Shown: piece by piece, positions 38,842-47,373 of the stretch
How the letters are laid out: each line of letters begins with the position of its first letter
Numbering within the stretch: the stretch's first letter is position 1
DNA from: CAVZLD01 sp963776055
GTDB lineage: Bacteria; Planctomycetota; Planctomycetia; Pirellulales; Pirellulaceae
Reading direction: 5' to 3'
NCBI GenBank assembly: GCA_963776055.1
Contig: CAVZLD010000004.1
Span: forward strand, 372,001 to 436,000
DNA length: 64,000 bases
The notes under the pieces: generated by a model
The model's input: the letters and a program-made list of their open reading frames with translations, nothing else
What the model was told of the DNA's origin: nothing
Database searches by the model: none
Translations under genes and position numbers: made by a program

Positions 38842-40226
38842 GTGAAATACGTCGAAATCGCCGAATACATGGCGGCCGCAGCATTTCTCGCGCTCGCGTT
38901 AGTGCATGTGCTCGTCTGGTTCCGCGTTCGTAGCGAAATCAAAAACTTTCTGTTTGCCATTTCGCTGGGCGCTGCGGCCGCTAACGCGCTTGCAGAGCGC
39001 ACATGTACGCGCCGACTCGATCGAGACGATGGCCGTGGCCCTTCGCTGGTACGTGACAACTTCCGGCCTGTGGGCGCTTGCCACGATCTGGTTCATCGTC
39101 ACTTATACAAGTGTCGGTCGCATCGGCCGGGTTCTGGCGGTCTTGATTAGTAGTGCGCTGATCGTTGCGATGCTGCTCAACTTCTCTTCGCCAGCTAGTT
39201 TCTTGTACACTGAACTGACGGGATTGCGGCAAATCTCGCTCCCGTGGGGAGAGCAGCTCTGGTTGCGTCGCGGGAGATGACCGCCCTTTGCGCATCGTCT
39301 CCGAACTTGCCCTGGGTGCCGTACTCATCATTGTTGCGGACGGATGTTACCGATTCTGGGTGGAGCAGCAGCGCACACGTGCCGTGTTGTTTGGCCTGGG
39401 AGCCATCGGTTTCATGGGCTGTTTCGGTACCCATGCCTTCCTGGTGGACACAGGACGGCTGAACTCGCCCTATCTCTCAACATTCGGCTTCTTGGCATTG
39501 GTCATTTGGATGAGCTACGAACTTGCGGGCGAGGTCTTGAAGAAGGTACAACTTTCGTCGGAACTCCTGCGTAAGGAACAGGAAATGCGCGAGGCCGTGG
39601 CGGATGAGCGAACGCGCATCGCGGGTGACTTGCATGACAGCGTGACACAGACTCTGTTCTCGACGGCGGCGATCGCGGACGCCCTTCCCGAAGTGTGGGA
39701 CCGGCATCCCGAAGAAGCGCGACGTGGCCTTGAGGATCTGAAGCTGCTTACCAAGGGGGCTCTGGCGGAGATGCGGACGCTGTTGTTGGAACTGCGTCCG
39801 GCTTGCCTACTGGAGAAAACACTTGGCGAGTTGCTTCAGCAATTAGCCGGGGCGGCGGCAGGTCGGACCAGGATCCCAGTGGACGTCGAAATCGCCGGTG
39901 ACGCGCGATTGCCCGACGACCTTCAGGTGACGCTCTATCGCACGGCACAGGAAGCGTTACACAACGTCGTCAAGCACGCGCGAGCGTCGGAAGTGAAAAT
40001 ACGCCTCGCTTGTGACGAACAAAACGTCTTGCTGACGATTCACGACAATGGACGTGGGTTTGAAAACAACAGATCGACCACGACGGGCATGGGATTGGAG
40101 ATCATGCGCGAGCGTGTCCGAGCGATTCAAGGTCAGCTTCGGATCGAATCGACGCCGCAAGCAGGAACGACGGTCGAGGTTCAGTGGGCAAAGCGAACCG
40201 GCGGGAAGGCAGAGAATGGATTCTAA
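38842..40226 (+). pseudogene. NarX/DegS-type sensor histidine kinase, two frameshifts
   Basis: When restored about 460 residues. The N-terminal half is membrane-embedded with about six to seven helices spread over three frames (MKYVEIAEYMAAAAFLALAL; TTSGLWALATIWFIVTYTSV; LGAVLIIVADGCYRFW). The third frame holds a linker helix and a HisKA_3 dimerisation domain with the phospho-His in RTRIAGDLHDSVTQTLFS, then the ATPase domain: YRTAQEALHNVVKHARA (N-box), IHDNGRGFENN (G1) and GMGLEIMRERVRAIQGQ (G2). It overlaps the response regulator start by 11 bases. Indels lie near 38985-39000 and about 39250-39280. Confidence 0.85.
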
Positions 40227-40848
40227 ATCGCATCGTATTCGTGTCCTAAGCGTCGATGATCACGAGATCATGCGCGGCGGAGTGCGCTTTTTGCTGCTGG
40301 CGTTTGATGATCTGGAACTGGTCGGGGAAGCACAGCGCGGGGAGGAAGCGGGCAACTCTGCCAGGAGACGCGTCCTGATGTGGTGCTGGTCGATATGAAG
40401 ATGCCCGGCATGGACGGCATTCAAACGACGGCCGCCATCAAAGCGGTTTGCCCCGAGGTGCAAGTACTGATCCTCACGAGCTTTCATGATCACGACCTCG
40501 TGAGAAGATCGATCGAAGCCGGTGCCGTTGGCTATGTACTGAAGGACGCCAGCAAGGAAGATCTGGCTGCGGCGATCCGCAGCCCAAACCGGCCAAATCA
40601 CCATGGCGCCTGAGGCCGCGGCAGATATGCTATCCGGTTCCCAGGCCCCGGCGATCAATCTGACCGATCGCGAGCGTGAGGTGCTCCAACTGCTGACAAC
40701 GGGAATGACCAACAAGCAGATCGGCGAGCACTTGCACCTCAGTCCCTTTACCGTCCGCCATCATGTGAGCCAGCTCATCAAGAAGTTGGGCGCCGCCAAC
40801 CGGGCAGGCGTGGTCGCATCGGCAACGCAGCGAGGCTTGATTTCTTGA
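40216..40848 (+). pseudogene. NarL/FixJ-type response regulator, two frameshifts
   Basis: About 211 residues when restored. Frame 1: MDSKSHRIRVLSVDDHEIMR with the acidic pair. Frame 2 (after about 40360): RPDVVLVDMKMPGMDG with the phospho-acceptor Asp, ILTSFHDHDLVRRSIEAGA, GYVLKDASKEDL. Frame 3 (after about 40590): the LuxR-type helix-turn-helix LTDREREVLQLLTTGMTNKQ, IGEHLHLSPFTVRHHVSQLI, KKLG. It is the partner of the overlapping kinase. Confidence 0.85.
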
Positions 40849-40882
40849 CGTCATCCCCGTTGCGCAAGCGCAAACGTCGGTT

Positions 40883-40917
40883 AGTACAGATGTACGATCC
40901 AATTTAGTGCAGCTGTA
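40883..40917. promoter_or_regulatory. 35-bp palindromic element, copy 1
   Basis: Starts AGTACAGATGTAC and ends AGTGCAGCTGTA, an imperfect palindrome 34 bases after the response-regulator stop. 26 of 35 positions match the copy at 43029, with the same length and spacing. It may be an operator of the adjacent regulator or a terminal repeat of a mobile element. Confidence 0.55.
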
Positions 40918-41082
40918 GCATACTCATGCGGCTTGACTTGTCGTAGGCTGACCCTCGACCTGAAGTTCAGCAACGCATGTCTTCAATCCCGATACCTGGC
41001 ACGGTCGGAAGTCGGAATGCCCACAAGGGTTGACTCCGGCGACACGTGCACTCGTGGGGACGGCTGGGGAGCGAGCTCAACG

Positions 41083-41514
41083 ATGCGACCGAAAGGCACG
41101 GCGGAGCAGTTGGCAGCGCGGCGGCGACTTGCCATACGGCTTTGGCGCGAAGGCCGGTCGGTAGAGGATGTGGCGCGTGTCGTCGGTGTCCATCCGTCGT
41201 CGATCAGACGCTGGAAGGCCGCGGTCAATACCAGGGGTTGGCAATCCTTGCAGGGAAAGCCCCATCCGGGCCGCAGCCGTCGCCTTTCCGCCGCCCAAGA
41301 ACTGGAGCTGCAATCGATCCTCCGTGACGGATTGCCAGAATCGCGTGGCGCCACGCGTGATTGGGATTGTTCCACCGTGGCCAGCGTGATCCAAGAACGA
41401 TTCGGAATTGCCTATCACGTCGACCATGTGTGGCGCCTGCTACGACGGATCGGCTGGAATTATTGGGAAGGTCGCGGATGGGTCTACGAAGGCGATCGGC
41501 CGTCAGAGCGCTGA
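41083..41514 (+). CDS. IS630-like transposase, N-terminal helix-turn-helix half (OrfA)
   Basis: 143 residues from the ATG at 41083 (MRPKGTAEQLAARRRLAIRL). Pattern of IS630-type OrfA: REGRSVEDVARVVGVHPSSI (first HTH), RRWKAAVNTRGWQSLQGKPH, a GRSRRLS linker and a second HTH around FGIAYHVDHVWRLLRRIGW. The DDE catalytic half that should follow is not present downstream (41515-41786 is unrecognised). Either an incomplete IS or a domesticated DNA-binding piece. Confidence 0.7.
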   Translation: MRPKGTAEQLAARRRLAIRLWREGRSVEDVARVVGVHPSSIRRWKAAVNTRGWQSLQGKPHPGRSRRLSAAQELELQSILRDGLPESRGATRDWDCSTVASVIQERFGIAYHVDHVWRLLRRIGWNYWEGRGWVYEGDRPSER

Positions 41515-41786
41515 AAGGCGGCGCCACGGGCTGAGTTTCTCTGGCGGATACCACGAATCGCAGCCAACGGGTCGCCGACGCGCATTAGCAATGCAGGTCC
41601 ATTGACTGACGTCGGAGCAGAAATTACGATTCTCTGCCCTTGGGCGTTTCAGAAGCCTTGCACACCACCGTCAGGCTCGGAAAAACGGCCCCGCAAGAGG
41701 CTTTCCTAGGGCTACTTACGTTGTCCACTTGCGTCTCTCGAATTGGATGAGGCTACTCAGCTGACCGGTGTTTTTGCGGAGCACAC
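41515..41786. other. Spacer, nothing recognised
   Basis: No trace of an IS630 DDE domain. No clear terminator. Confidence 0.4.
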
Positions 41787-42927
41787 GTGACGATTGCTTC
41801 CAACGGCTTTTGGCTGGCAGTTTTGATCAGCTTCTGGACCGCGGTCACCGCCTCGGCGGACCAAAGCTTAGGGCTTGGTCTTGTCCACCAACCGGAGATC
41901 TCGAGCAACGGCGTGCTGACTGCGGCGACATACGCTGGCCTGGATCGCCGACAAGCAAGTCGCAACAGTCCATCTTTCCGGTATCATCAGACAACTCAGG
42001 CTCCGAGCCGTCGTCGGCTCCACTTGCCTCGAGTTGATTGCCAGCACTGCGGGCGTAGCAGGATGTCCTGCCAGCTGGGATTCGGCTGTATCGAACCAGA
42101 ATTGTCGAGTCCCCGCTCGTGGTTCTTTCAAGAAGACTTTCGGCGTCAAGCGGTCATGCGTGTCGTGGAGCGTCGCGAGCTGCTTTTCGACGATCATTTC
42201 TATCGCCCGATATGGCGACTTTCGGGTGACATTTACCGGGATCACAAGCATTTCTATTCCGCCGACACGATGAGCCTACTCGGTCTGGCGGTCGGGCTCC
42301 ATGCGGTCCTGGCAAATACGCCGCTCGATGAAGAGTTTCGTGATGCCGTGCAAAGAAATTGCGCAACACCATCCGGACGCTCTGGTGGTTGGTCAGTACG
42401 TCGGAGAAACATGGATCGTGTTGCCTGGCATCGTGGCGATTTGGGGCCTCGATGAGCTTCTGGAGAGGTCATGTAGCTGGCGACATCCGTGCGGACGCTG
42501 CGTCGGCGATTGGGCTCGTCAATCGGGTCGAGCGTTCATCGTGGGAGCCCCCATCACAGGAGTGCTGCAGGTCGGCATCGGGGCTTCGCGGCCCGGAGAG
42601 TCAAGTGCCGGATCGCGATGGAAGCCCTTCGACGATAACAACGGGGCCAGCGGCCACGCCTTCGTGGGGGCCGTTCCGTTCCTGATTGCAGCCAAGCAAG
42701 TTGACAATCCACTGCTAAAATCAACGTTGTTCCTTGGATCGGGTTTCACCGCCTTTTCACGGATTTACGAAGACAAGCACTATCTGTCGCAAGCCTTACT
42801 TGGATATTGGATCGCATATCTGGCTGTCGAAGCGATCCATAAGACGGAGAACTCTGCGTTTCAATATCGACTCGTTCCACTCGGCCTGAACGGTCAGTTT
42901 GGTCTTGGTCTCGAGCTGCGATATTGA
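41787..42927 (+). pseudogene. PAP2-superfamily phosphatase, frameshifted
   Basis: About 375 residues in total. It starts with a GTG and a signal-peptide-like segment (FWLAVLISFWTAVTASADQS). The middle is spread over several frames (RYGDFRVTFTGI; YRDHKHFYSADTMSLLGLAV; EEFRDAVQRN). The C-terminal frame from about 42560 is clean and carries the phosphatase motifs NGASGHAFVGAVPFLIA (motif 2, catalytic His) and FSRIYEDKHYLSQALLGYWI (motif 3). The last residues (YRLVPLGLNGQFGLGLELRY) look like an outer-membrane strand. Substrate unknown; family members remove phosphate from lipids. Confidence 0.7.
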
Positions 42928-43028
42928 GTCAAGCACGAGTCAGCCGTCGAACCCACCGTCCTGGTCGCATTCGCGCAACAAAACTCTCTGTTTCGTGCCA
43001 CGCTCGACACGGATCGCGGGCTGCGGGC

Positions 43029-43063
43029 AGTACAGATGTACTAATCTGATTGGTACATCTGTA
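43029..43063. promoter_or_regulatory. 35-bp palindromic element, copy 2
   Basis: ACAGATGTACTAATC-T-GATTGGTACATCTGT is a near-perfect 15+1+15 palindrome (14 of 15 pairs). Same length as the copy at 40883. It lies 102 bases after the PAP2 gene and 63 bases before a receiver-like remnant. Confidence 0.6.
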
Positions 43064-43126
43064 GGCTTTTCGTCTCCCGCTTAGGTCTTTAGTCTAGAAA
43101 ACAATCGGAGGTGGCTCGATTTCTAC

Positions 43127-43432
43127 GTGTGCCCAGCCGTAGGCGAAAAAATTCGACTCATCGTTGCGTCCAACCACAAGTCAATCCAGGACGCGATCGT
43201 GATGCTGGTTCGCGAACAGGCAAATTGGGAACCGCCGGCACCCGTTGCTTTCAACCGCGAAGAAGCGGGTGCCAACGCCGTTTTCCCGGGCTTGCCAAGC
43301 TTCACTCATGACGGTGAACCACCGGAGCAACTCTCGGCGTCGATTCGCCAGCCCCAGCGGTTGAGGCCATTGAAACCGAAGCCCCAAAATACGAATTCGC
43401 CCGAAGGGACGAGCAAGTGTGTAACACGATGA
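43127..43432 (+). pseudogene. Possible response-regulator receiver remnant
   Basis: 101 codons. The start, EKIRLIVASNHKSIQDAIVM then LVREQANWE, resembles the first strand and helix of a receiver domain (IRLIxVDDHxxxRDAIxxLLREQ), but the acidic pair is replaced by SN. After about residue 30 the sequence has no known pattern and is Pro-rich. It overlaps the next gene start by a few bases. Probably a decayed fragment; alternatively a small protein of other function. Confidence 0.3.
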
Positions 43433-44361
43433 GAAGATCAAACAGCAAGAGAACATTGAAAATGCCCTCCCTAACGGATCCAATCTGCCTGTTACTTGTC
43501 GTGCTGTCCTGTCCCACTTTGATTGCGGCTGAATTGTCAGCTGATGATACGAAAGCTGTCGCGTCGCGTGTCCAGTCCTACGTAGCAGCCTTTAACCGCC
43601 GCGATGTCGATGCGTGCGTGAACCACTGGTCAGCCGATGCCGAATATGTACAGTCCGATGCAAGTATGCGTATTCAAGGTCGCGATGCAATTCGCGAGGC
43701 ACTGCAGAAGCTGCTGAGTACAGAAGAAAAGTTCGAGTTGAGCGTCACCGACCAGCGATTTCGACAGGTGTCCAGAGATGTCGTTCTCGAGGAGGGAAAC
43801 GCAACGGTTGTCTCGGCGCGGCACGGGATCGAACGAGCGGATTACGTCGTTGTGCACGTCAAGATTGAAGGCAAGTGGTACCGAGACAGCGTGCGCGAGA
43901 CGACGTCGGCCGCGCTGCAAGCAGCGAGCTCCCAGCTTCACGAACTAACGTGGCTGCTCGGAGAATGGCGAGCGGAGAACGACCAGGGCTCGGTGGACAT
44001 CCACGGCAAGTGGATGAATGACAAACGATTCATTTCGCGCATCTTCAAGGTGCGTGGAAAAGACGGCTACAAGTTGCACGGCACGCAAATTGTCGGCTGG
44101 GACCCCGTGGCATCCGTGATCCGTTCCTGGAGTTTCGACTCGGAAGGCGGCTTTGAACAGGCCGTTTGGACCCGGGATGACCAGCGTTGGCTGGTCAAGG
44201 CGACCGCCGTACTGCCCGACGGCAGCGTTGGATCCGAGCAGCGTCTGTTGACTCAGGAAGGTGATGGCCGCATGTCAACGGAGGTCATTGAGCAGCAAGT
44301 CGGTGGCCAACTGCTGCCCGGTTCCGAGAAGGTGACCCTCGTCCGCCAGACAAAAGATTAA
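43429..44361 (+). CDS. Secreted SnoaL-like (DUF4440) plus DUF1579-like protein
   Basis: 310 residues from the ATG at 43429 (a GTG at 43417 is possible). Signal peptide (PICLLLVVLSCPTLIAAE). Residues about 40-150 form a SnoaL/SgcJ-like domain: VQSYVAAFNRRDVDACVNHW, SADAEYVQSD, QGRDAIREALQKLL. Residues about 165-305 form a beta domain of DUF1579 type: HELTWLLGEWRAENDQGSVD, QIVGWDPVASVIRSWSFDSE. Both folds often bind small ligands; no catalytic residues can be named. First gene of a row of secreted-protein genes (44389, 45854, 47374). Confidence 0.75.
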   Translation: MRRSNSKRTLKMPSLTDPICLLLVVLSCPTLIAAELSADDTKAVASRVQSYVAAFNRRDVDACVNHWSADAEYVQSDASMRIQGRDAIREALQKLLSTEEKFELSVTDQRFRQVSRDVVLEEGNATVVSARHGIERADYVVVHVKIEGKWYRDSVRETTSAALQAASSQLHELTWLLGEWRAENDQGSVDIHGKWMNDKRFISRIFKVRGKDGYKLHGTQIVGWDPVASVIRSWSFDSEGGFEQAVWTRDDQRWLVKATAVLPDGSVGSEQRLLTQEGDGRMSTEVIEQQVGGQLLPGSEKVTLVRQTKD

Positions 44362-44388
44362 CGTTGTCGAAGAACAAGGAACAACGCG

Positions 44389-45819
44389 ATGCATATCCGA
44401 ACCTCGATCTTGACTTTGTCGGTTACGCTCCTTGCCGTTGCCGCCATGGCGGAACCTTGCCACGCTCAGTTGTTTGGGGGAGGTGGGCTGCTGGGCGGTG
44501 GTGGCTTCCGTGGCGGCGGATTTGGCGGCGGCCGACCGTTGCTTGGCGGTGGGGGATTCGGCGGCGGGCGTCCGATCCTTGGGGGCGGTGCTCCGATCAT
44601 GCGTCCATCGCGACCGATCATTCGTCAACCGATCATCCGTCAACCGATCGCAAGGCCTGCTCCGGCACGACCAGTCATCGGTGGAGGCGGATCGGGACCG
44701 ATTCTCGGCGGTTCCGTTGGAGCAAGTCGACTTCCGTCCCGCCCTGTATTGGGGGGCCGCCCCGTCACAGACCGCCCCGCGGCAGGCATTCTGCCCGGCC
44801 GCGATCGTCCGGTCTTGGGAGATCGGCCGGTGGCCGGCAATCTCCCCTCCGTCGGCAGGTTACCCGCGATTGCTCCGCCCCAACTGCCCGGGGTCGTTCG
44901 TCCCGGACAGCCTGTTGATCGAGATCGCTTAAATGATTTCCTGAGCGGGGCCGATCGCCCGGCCGCCGCCCAACTGCCCGCAAGACCCAGTGAGGGCAGG
45001 CCTCCTAGCGACGGACTGGGATTGGGCGGAGACCGACCGGTCATGGGTAATCGACCCATTCTGGATCGTCCGATCATGCCCAACTTAGGCGAACAAATTC
45101 TGCGAGACGCGGTTCGCAAGGAAATCGTCGCCCGCCGCGTCGAGCGGGCGGCCCAAGTCCGCGACCGGATTCGTGAGCTGTACTACCGCGAGAACCATCC
45201 CTTCGTCTACTGGTGGCACTACATGTGGACCAACCATCCGGTCTGGTCATGGTGGCGCGTGACGGCTCCCTATCGCTGGGCGGACTGGTCATCGGTGTCT
45301 TCGTGGTGCGGCTACAGTGGTTCGTACGCCCAGCCGGTCACTTATGAGTACACCGACGATGGCACCTACGCTAACGGTCAGGAAGTGACTGTTGATGACG
45401 AGTACTCGAAACAGGCACGCGAACTAGCGGCGGCCGGAGCGCAGTTACTGCAGCAAAAGATCGACGCCCAGGAGGCGGACAAGTTGGAATGGCTGCCGCT
45501 GGGAGTTTTTGCGTTGTGCAAGTCGGAAGATGGCGATCCGACGATGTTTCTGCAACTGGCGATCAGCCGAGAAGGCATCGTTGCTGGCTCGTTTGCCAAT
45601 ACGACCAACAACGAGAACCTCTCCGTGCAAGGCGGCGCCGATCGCGAGTCGACTCGTCTGGCCGTCACAATTGGCGACCAGGACGACGTGGTTGTGGAAA
45701 CCGGTCTTTACAACGTGACCGAACAGCAATCGAGCGCGCTGGTCCACTATCAGGACGGCACACGCGAGAACTGGATGCTCGTGAAAATGCCTGATCCGCA
45801 GGGCAAACAAGATAAATAA
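44389..45819 (+). CDS. Secreted Gly/Pro/Arg-rich planctomycete protein
   Basis: 476 residues. Signal peptide (LSVTLLAVAAMAEPCHA). Residues about 28-70 are almost pure Gly with Phe/Arg/Leu (LFGGGGLLGGGGFRGGGFGG). Residues about 70-235 are Pro/Arg-rich with repeated RPVxGxRP and RPIIRQPI units. A conserved aromatic block follows (PFVYWWHYMWTNHPVWSWWR, PYRWADWSSVSSWCGYS), then a helix and a C-terminal beta domain (about 345-470, MFLQLAISREGIVAGSF). I recall the aromatic block in other planctomycete exoproteins but no function. It could be a wall or matrix protein. Ribosome site AAGGA upstream. Confidence 0.7.
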   Translation: MHIRTSILTLSVTLLAVAAMAEPCHAQLFGGGGLLGGGGFRGGGFGGGRPLLGGGGFGGGRPILGGGAPIMRPSRPIIRQPIIRQPIARPAPARPVIGGGGSGPILGGSVGASRLPSRPVLGGRPVTDRPAAGILPGRDRPVLGDRPVAGNLPSVGRLPAIAPPQLPGVVRPGQPVDRDRLNDFLSGADRPAAAQLPARPSEGRPPSDGLGLGGDRPVMGNRPILDRPIMPNLGEQILRDAVRKEIVARRVERAAQVRDRIRELYYRENHPFVYWWHYMWTNHPVWSWWRVTAPYRWADWSSVSSWCGYSGSYAQPVTYEYTDDGTYANGQEVTVDDEYSKQARELAAAGAQLLQQKIDAQEADKLEWLPLGVFALCKSEDGDPTMFLQLAISREGIVAGSFANTTNNENLSVQGGADRESTRLAVTIGDQDDVVVETGLYNVTEQQSSALVHYQDGTRENWMLVKMPDPQGKQDK

Positions 45820-45853
45820 CGCATACCATCATTCGCAAACCACCGGAGAATTC

Positions 45854-47332
45854 ATGATGAAGTCACAACAGTTAGCCTTTTGCGTCACGATGGCTTTGGC
45901 TGTCGGCTCGGTGAATTCTCCAGTGTTTGGGCAGAACGAACGCTGGAATGAACTGCGAAATCTGCCGTTTCGCGAGAACTATCCTACGAAAGAAGCCGCA
46001 GATCGTCTGCATGACGAGATTCAGTTTCAACGCGCCTGCCAGATCGTTAACTGGTCGCTCCCAGCCATGGCGCTGTGGGCCATGAAGAAGGGATCGGAAG
46101 CCGAATTCGGTGAAGGTTCAAACGTCTTTCCCATTTGGAAAGACCGGCTCAGTGCAGAGACCATCGTCAGTACGCCGAACTCCGATGTGATCTACGGAAT
46201 GGGCTATCTGGATCTGAAAAAGGACGGCCCCACCGTGATCGAAGTGCCTGCGAACCTGCAGGGAATGCTCGACGACTTCTGGCACCGACCAATCTGTGAC
46301 GTGGGCTTCGTCGGTCCCGACAAAGGCAAAGGAGGCTCGTATCTGATCCTGCCACCTGATTTCAAAGGCGAAAAACCCCAGGGTTATGATTACACCTTCA
46401 CTTCCCGGACTTACAACGTGTTCGTGTTCTGGCGTGCCTTCCGCAACCCGGAGACCGGCGACAATAGCGAGGCCGTCAAGAATATGGAGCGGACACGGAT
46501 CTATCCGCTGAGCAAGAAAGACAACCCGCCGGAGATGAAATTCCCCAATGGTTCCAAGAGGCCGGCAAACATGCTTTTCCCTCAAGACTACAGTTATTTT
46601 GAGGGTTTGGCGGAGTTCGTGCAGCACGAATACGTCGGCCCCGAGGATTGGTCGATGCGGGGAATGATGGCCAACCTGGGAATCGTCAAAGGCAAAACCT
46701 TCGCCCCCGACCAGCGGATGAAAAAAATCTTGACCGCGGGCGCCGACGTTGGCATGAAGATGGCCCAGGCCCTTCGTCACGGCGACAAGCTTCCCAACAC
46801 AAAATACTACGAAGATCGTCAGTGGCACAATGTGCTCAATGTCCTGGATGTGGAGTTCAAACAGGACAGCTACATCGACATCGACGCCCGCATGGGTATG
46901 TTCAAAATCGGCTACTCGATCAGCCCGGCCATGGTGCTGAACATGGTCGGTAAGGGATCCAAATATCCCTTCGCCTACCGGGATGCCGACGGCAACCACC
47001 TGTCCGGCGGATCTTCCTACAAGTTGCATGTACCGCCGAAGGTTCCGGCCGCCAATTTCTGGTCAGCCACCCTCTATGACGGATACAACGCCTCGGGGCT
47101 GAAAAACGGGCAGCCTTTCCCTTCGATCGGTTCTTTGGACAAGTTGACGTACAACGAGGATGGCTCGGTGGACCTCTATTTCGGCCCGGAACTTCCCGAA
47201 GGTGCGCCTGAATCGAATTATCTGCGCACCGTCCCAGGCAGAGGTTGGTTCACTCTGTTTCGACTTTACAGTCCCACGAGGGAGTTTTTCGACAAGTCCT
47301 GGAAACTCAACGATTTTGAGAAGATCAAATAG
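45854..47332 (+). CDS. DUF1254/DUF1214-domain periplasmic protein
   Basis: 492 residues, intact, with CCGGAGAATTC before the ATG. Signal peptide (VTMALAVGSVNSPVFGQ). N-terminal DUF1254 domain (about 50-190; SAETIVSTPNSDVIYGMGYL, WHRPICDVGFVGPDKGKGGS) and C-terminal DUF1214 domain (about 370-490; NFWSATLYDGYNASGLKNGQ, VDLYFGPELP, GRGWFTLFRLYSPTREFFDK). Proteins of this pair of domains are widespread and uncharacterised. A second copy follows after 41 bases. Confidence 0.85.
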   Translation: MMKSQQLAFCVTMALAVGSVNSPVFGQNERWNELRNLPFRENYPTKEAADRLHDEIQFQRACQIVNWSLPAMALWAMKKGSEAEFGEGSNVFPIWKDRLSAETIVSTPNSDVIYGMGYLDLKKDGPTVIEVPANLQGMLDDFWHRPICDVGFVGPDKGKGGSYLILPPDFKGEKPQGYDYTFTSRTYNVFVFWRAFRNPETGDNSEAVKNMERTRIYPLSKKDNPPEMKFPNGSKRPANMLFPQDYSYFEGLAEFVQHEYVGPEDWSMRGMMANLGIVKGKTFAPDQRMKKILTAGADVGMKMAQALRHGDKLPNTKYYEDRQWHNVLNVLDVEFKQDSYIDIDARMGMFKIGYSISPAMVLNMVGKGSKYPFAYRDADGNHLSGGSSYKLHVPPKVPAANFWSATLYDGYNASGLKNGQPFPSIGSLDKLTYNEDGSVDLYFGPELPEGAPESNYLRTVPGRGWFTLFRLYSPTREFFDKSWKLNDFEKIK

Positions 47333-47373
47333 TCAAGCGGACAATTGAAACCAAATCATTGGAGAAACTCACC

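Noticed and set aside
40883..43063. 35-bp palindromes as intrinsic terminators
   Set aside because: Neither is followed by a U-tract on either strand.
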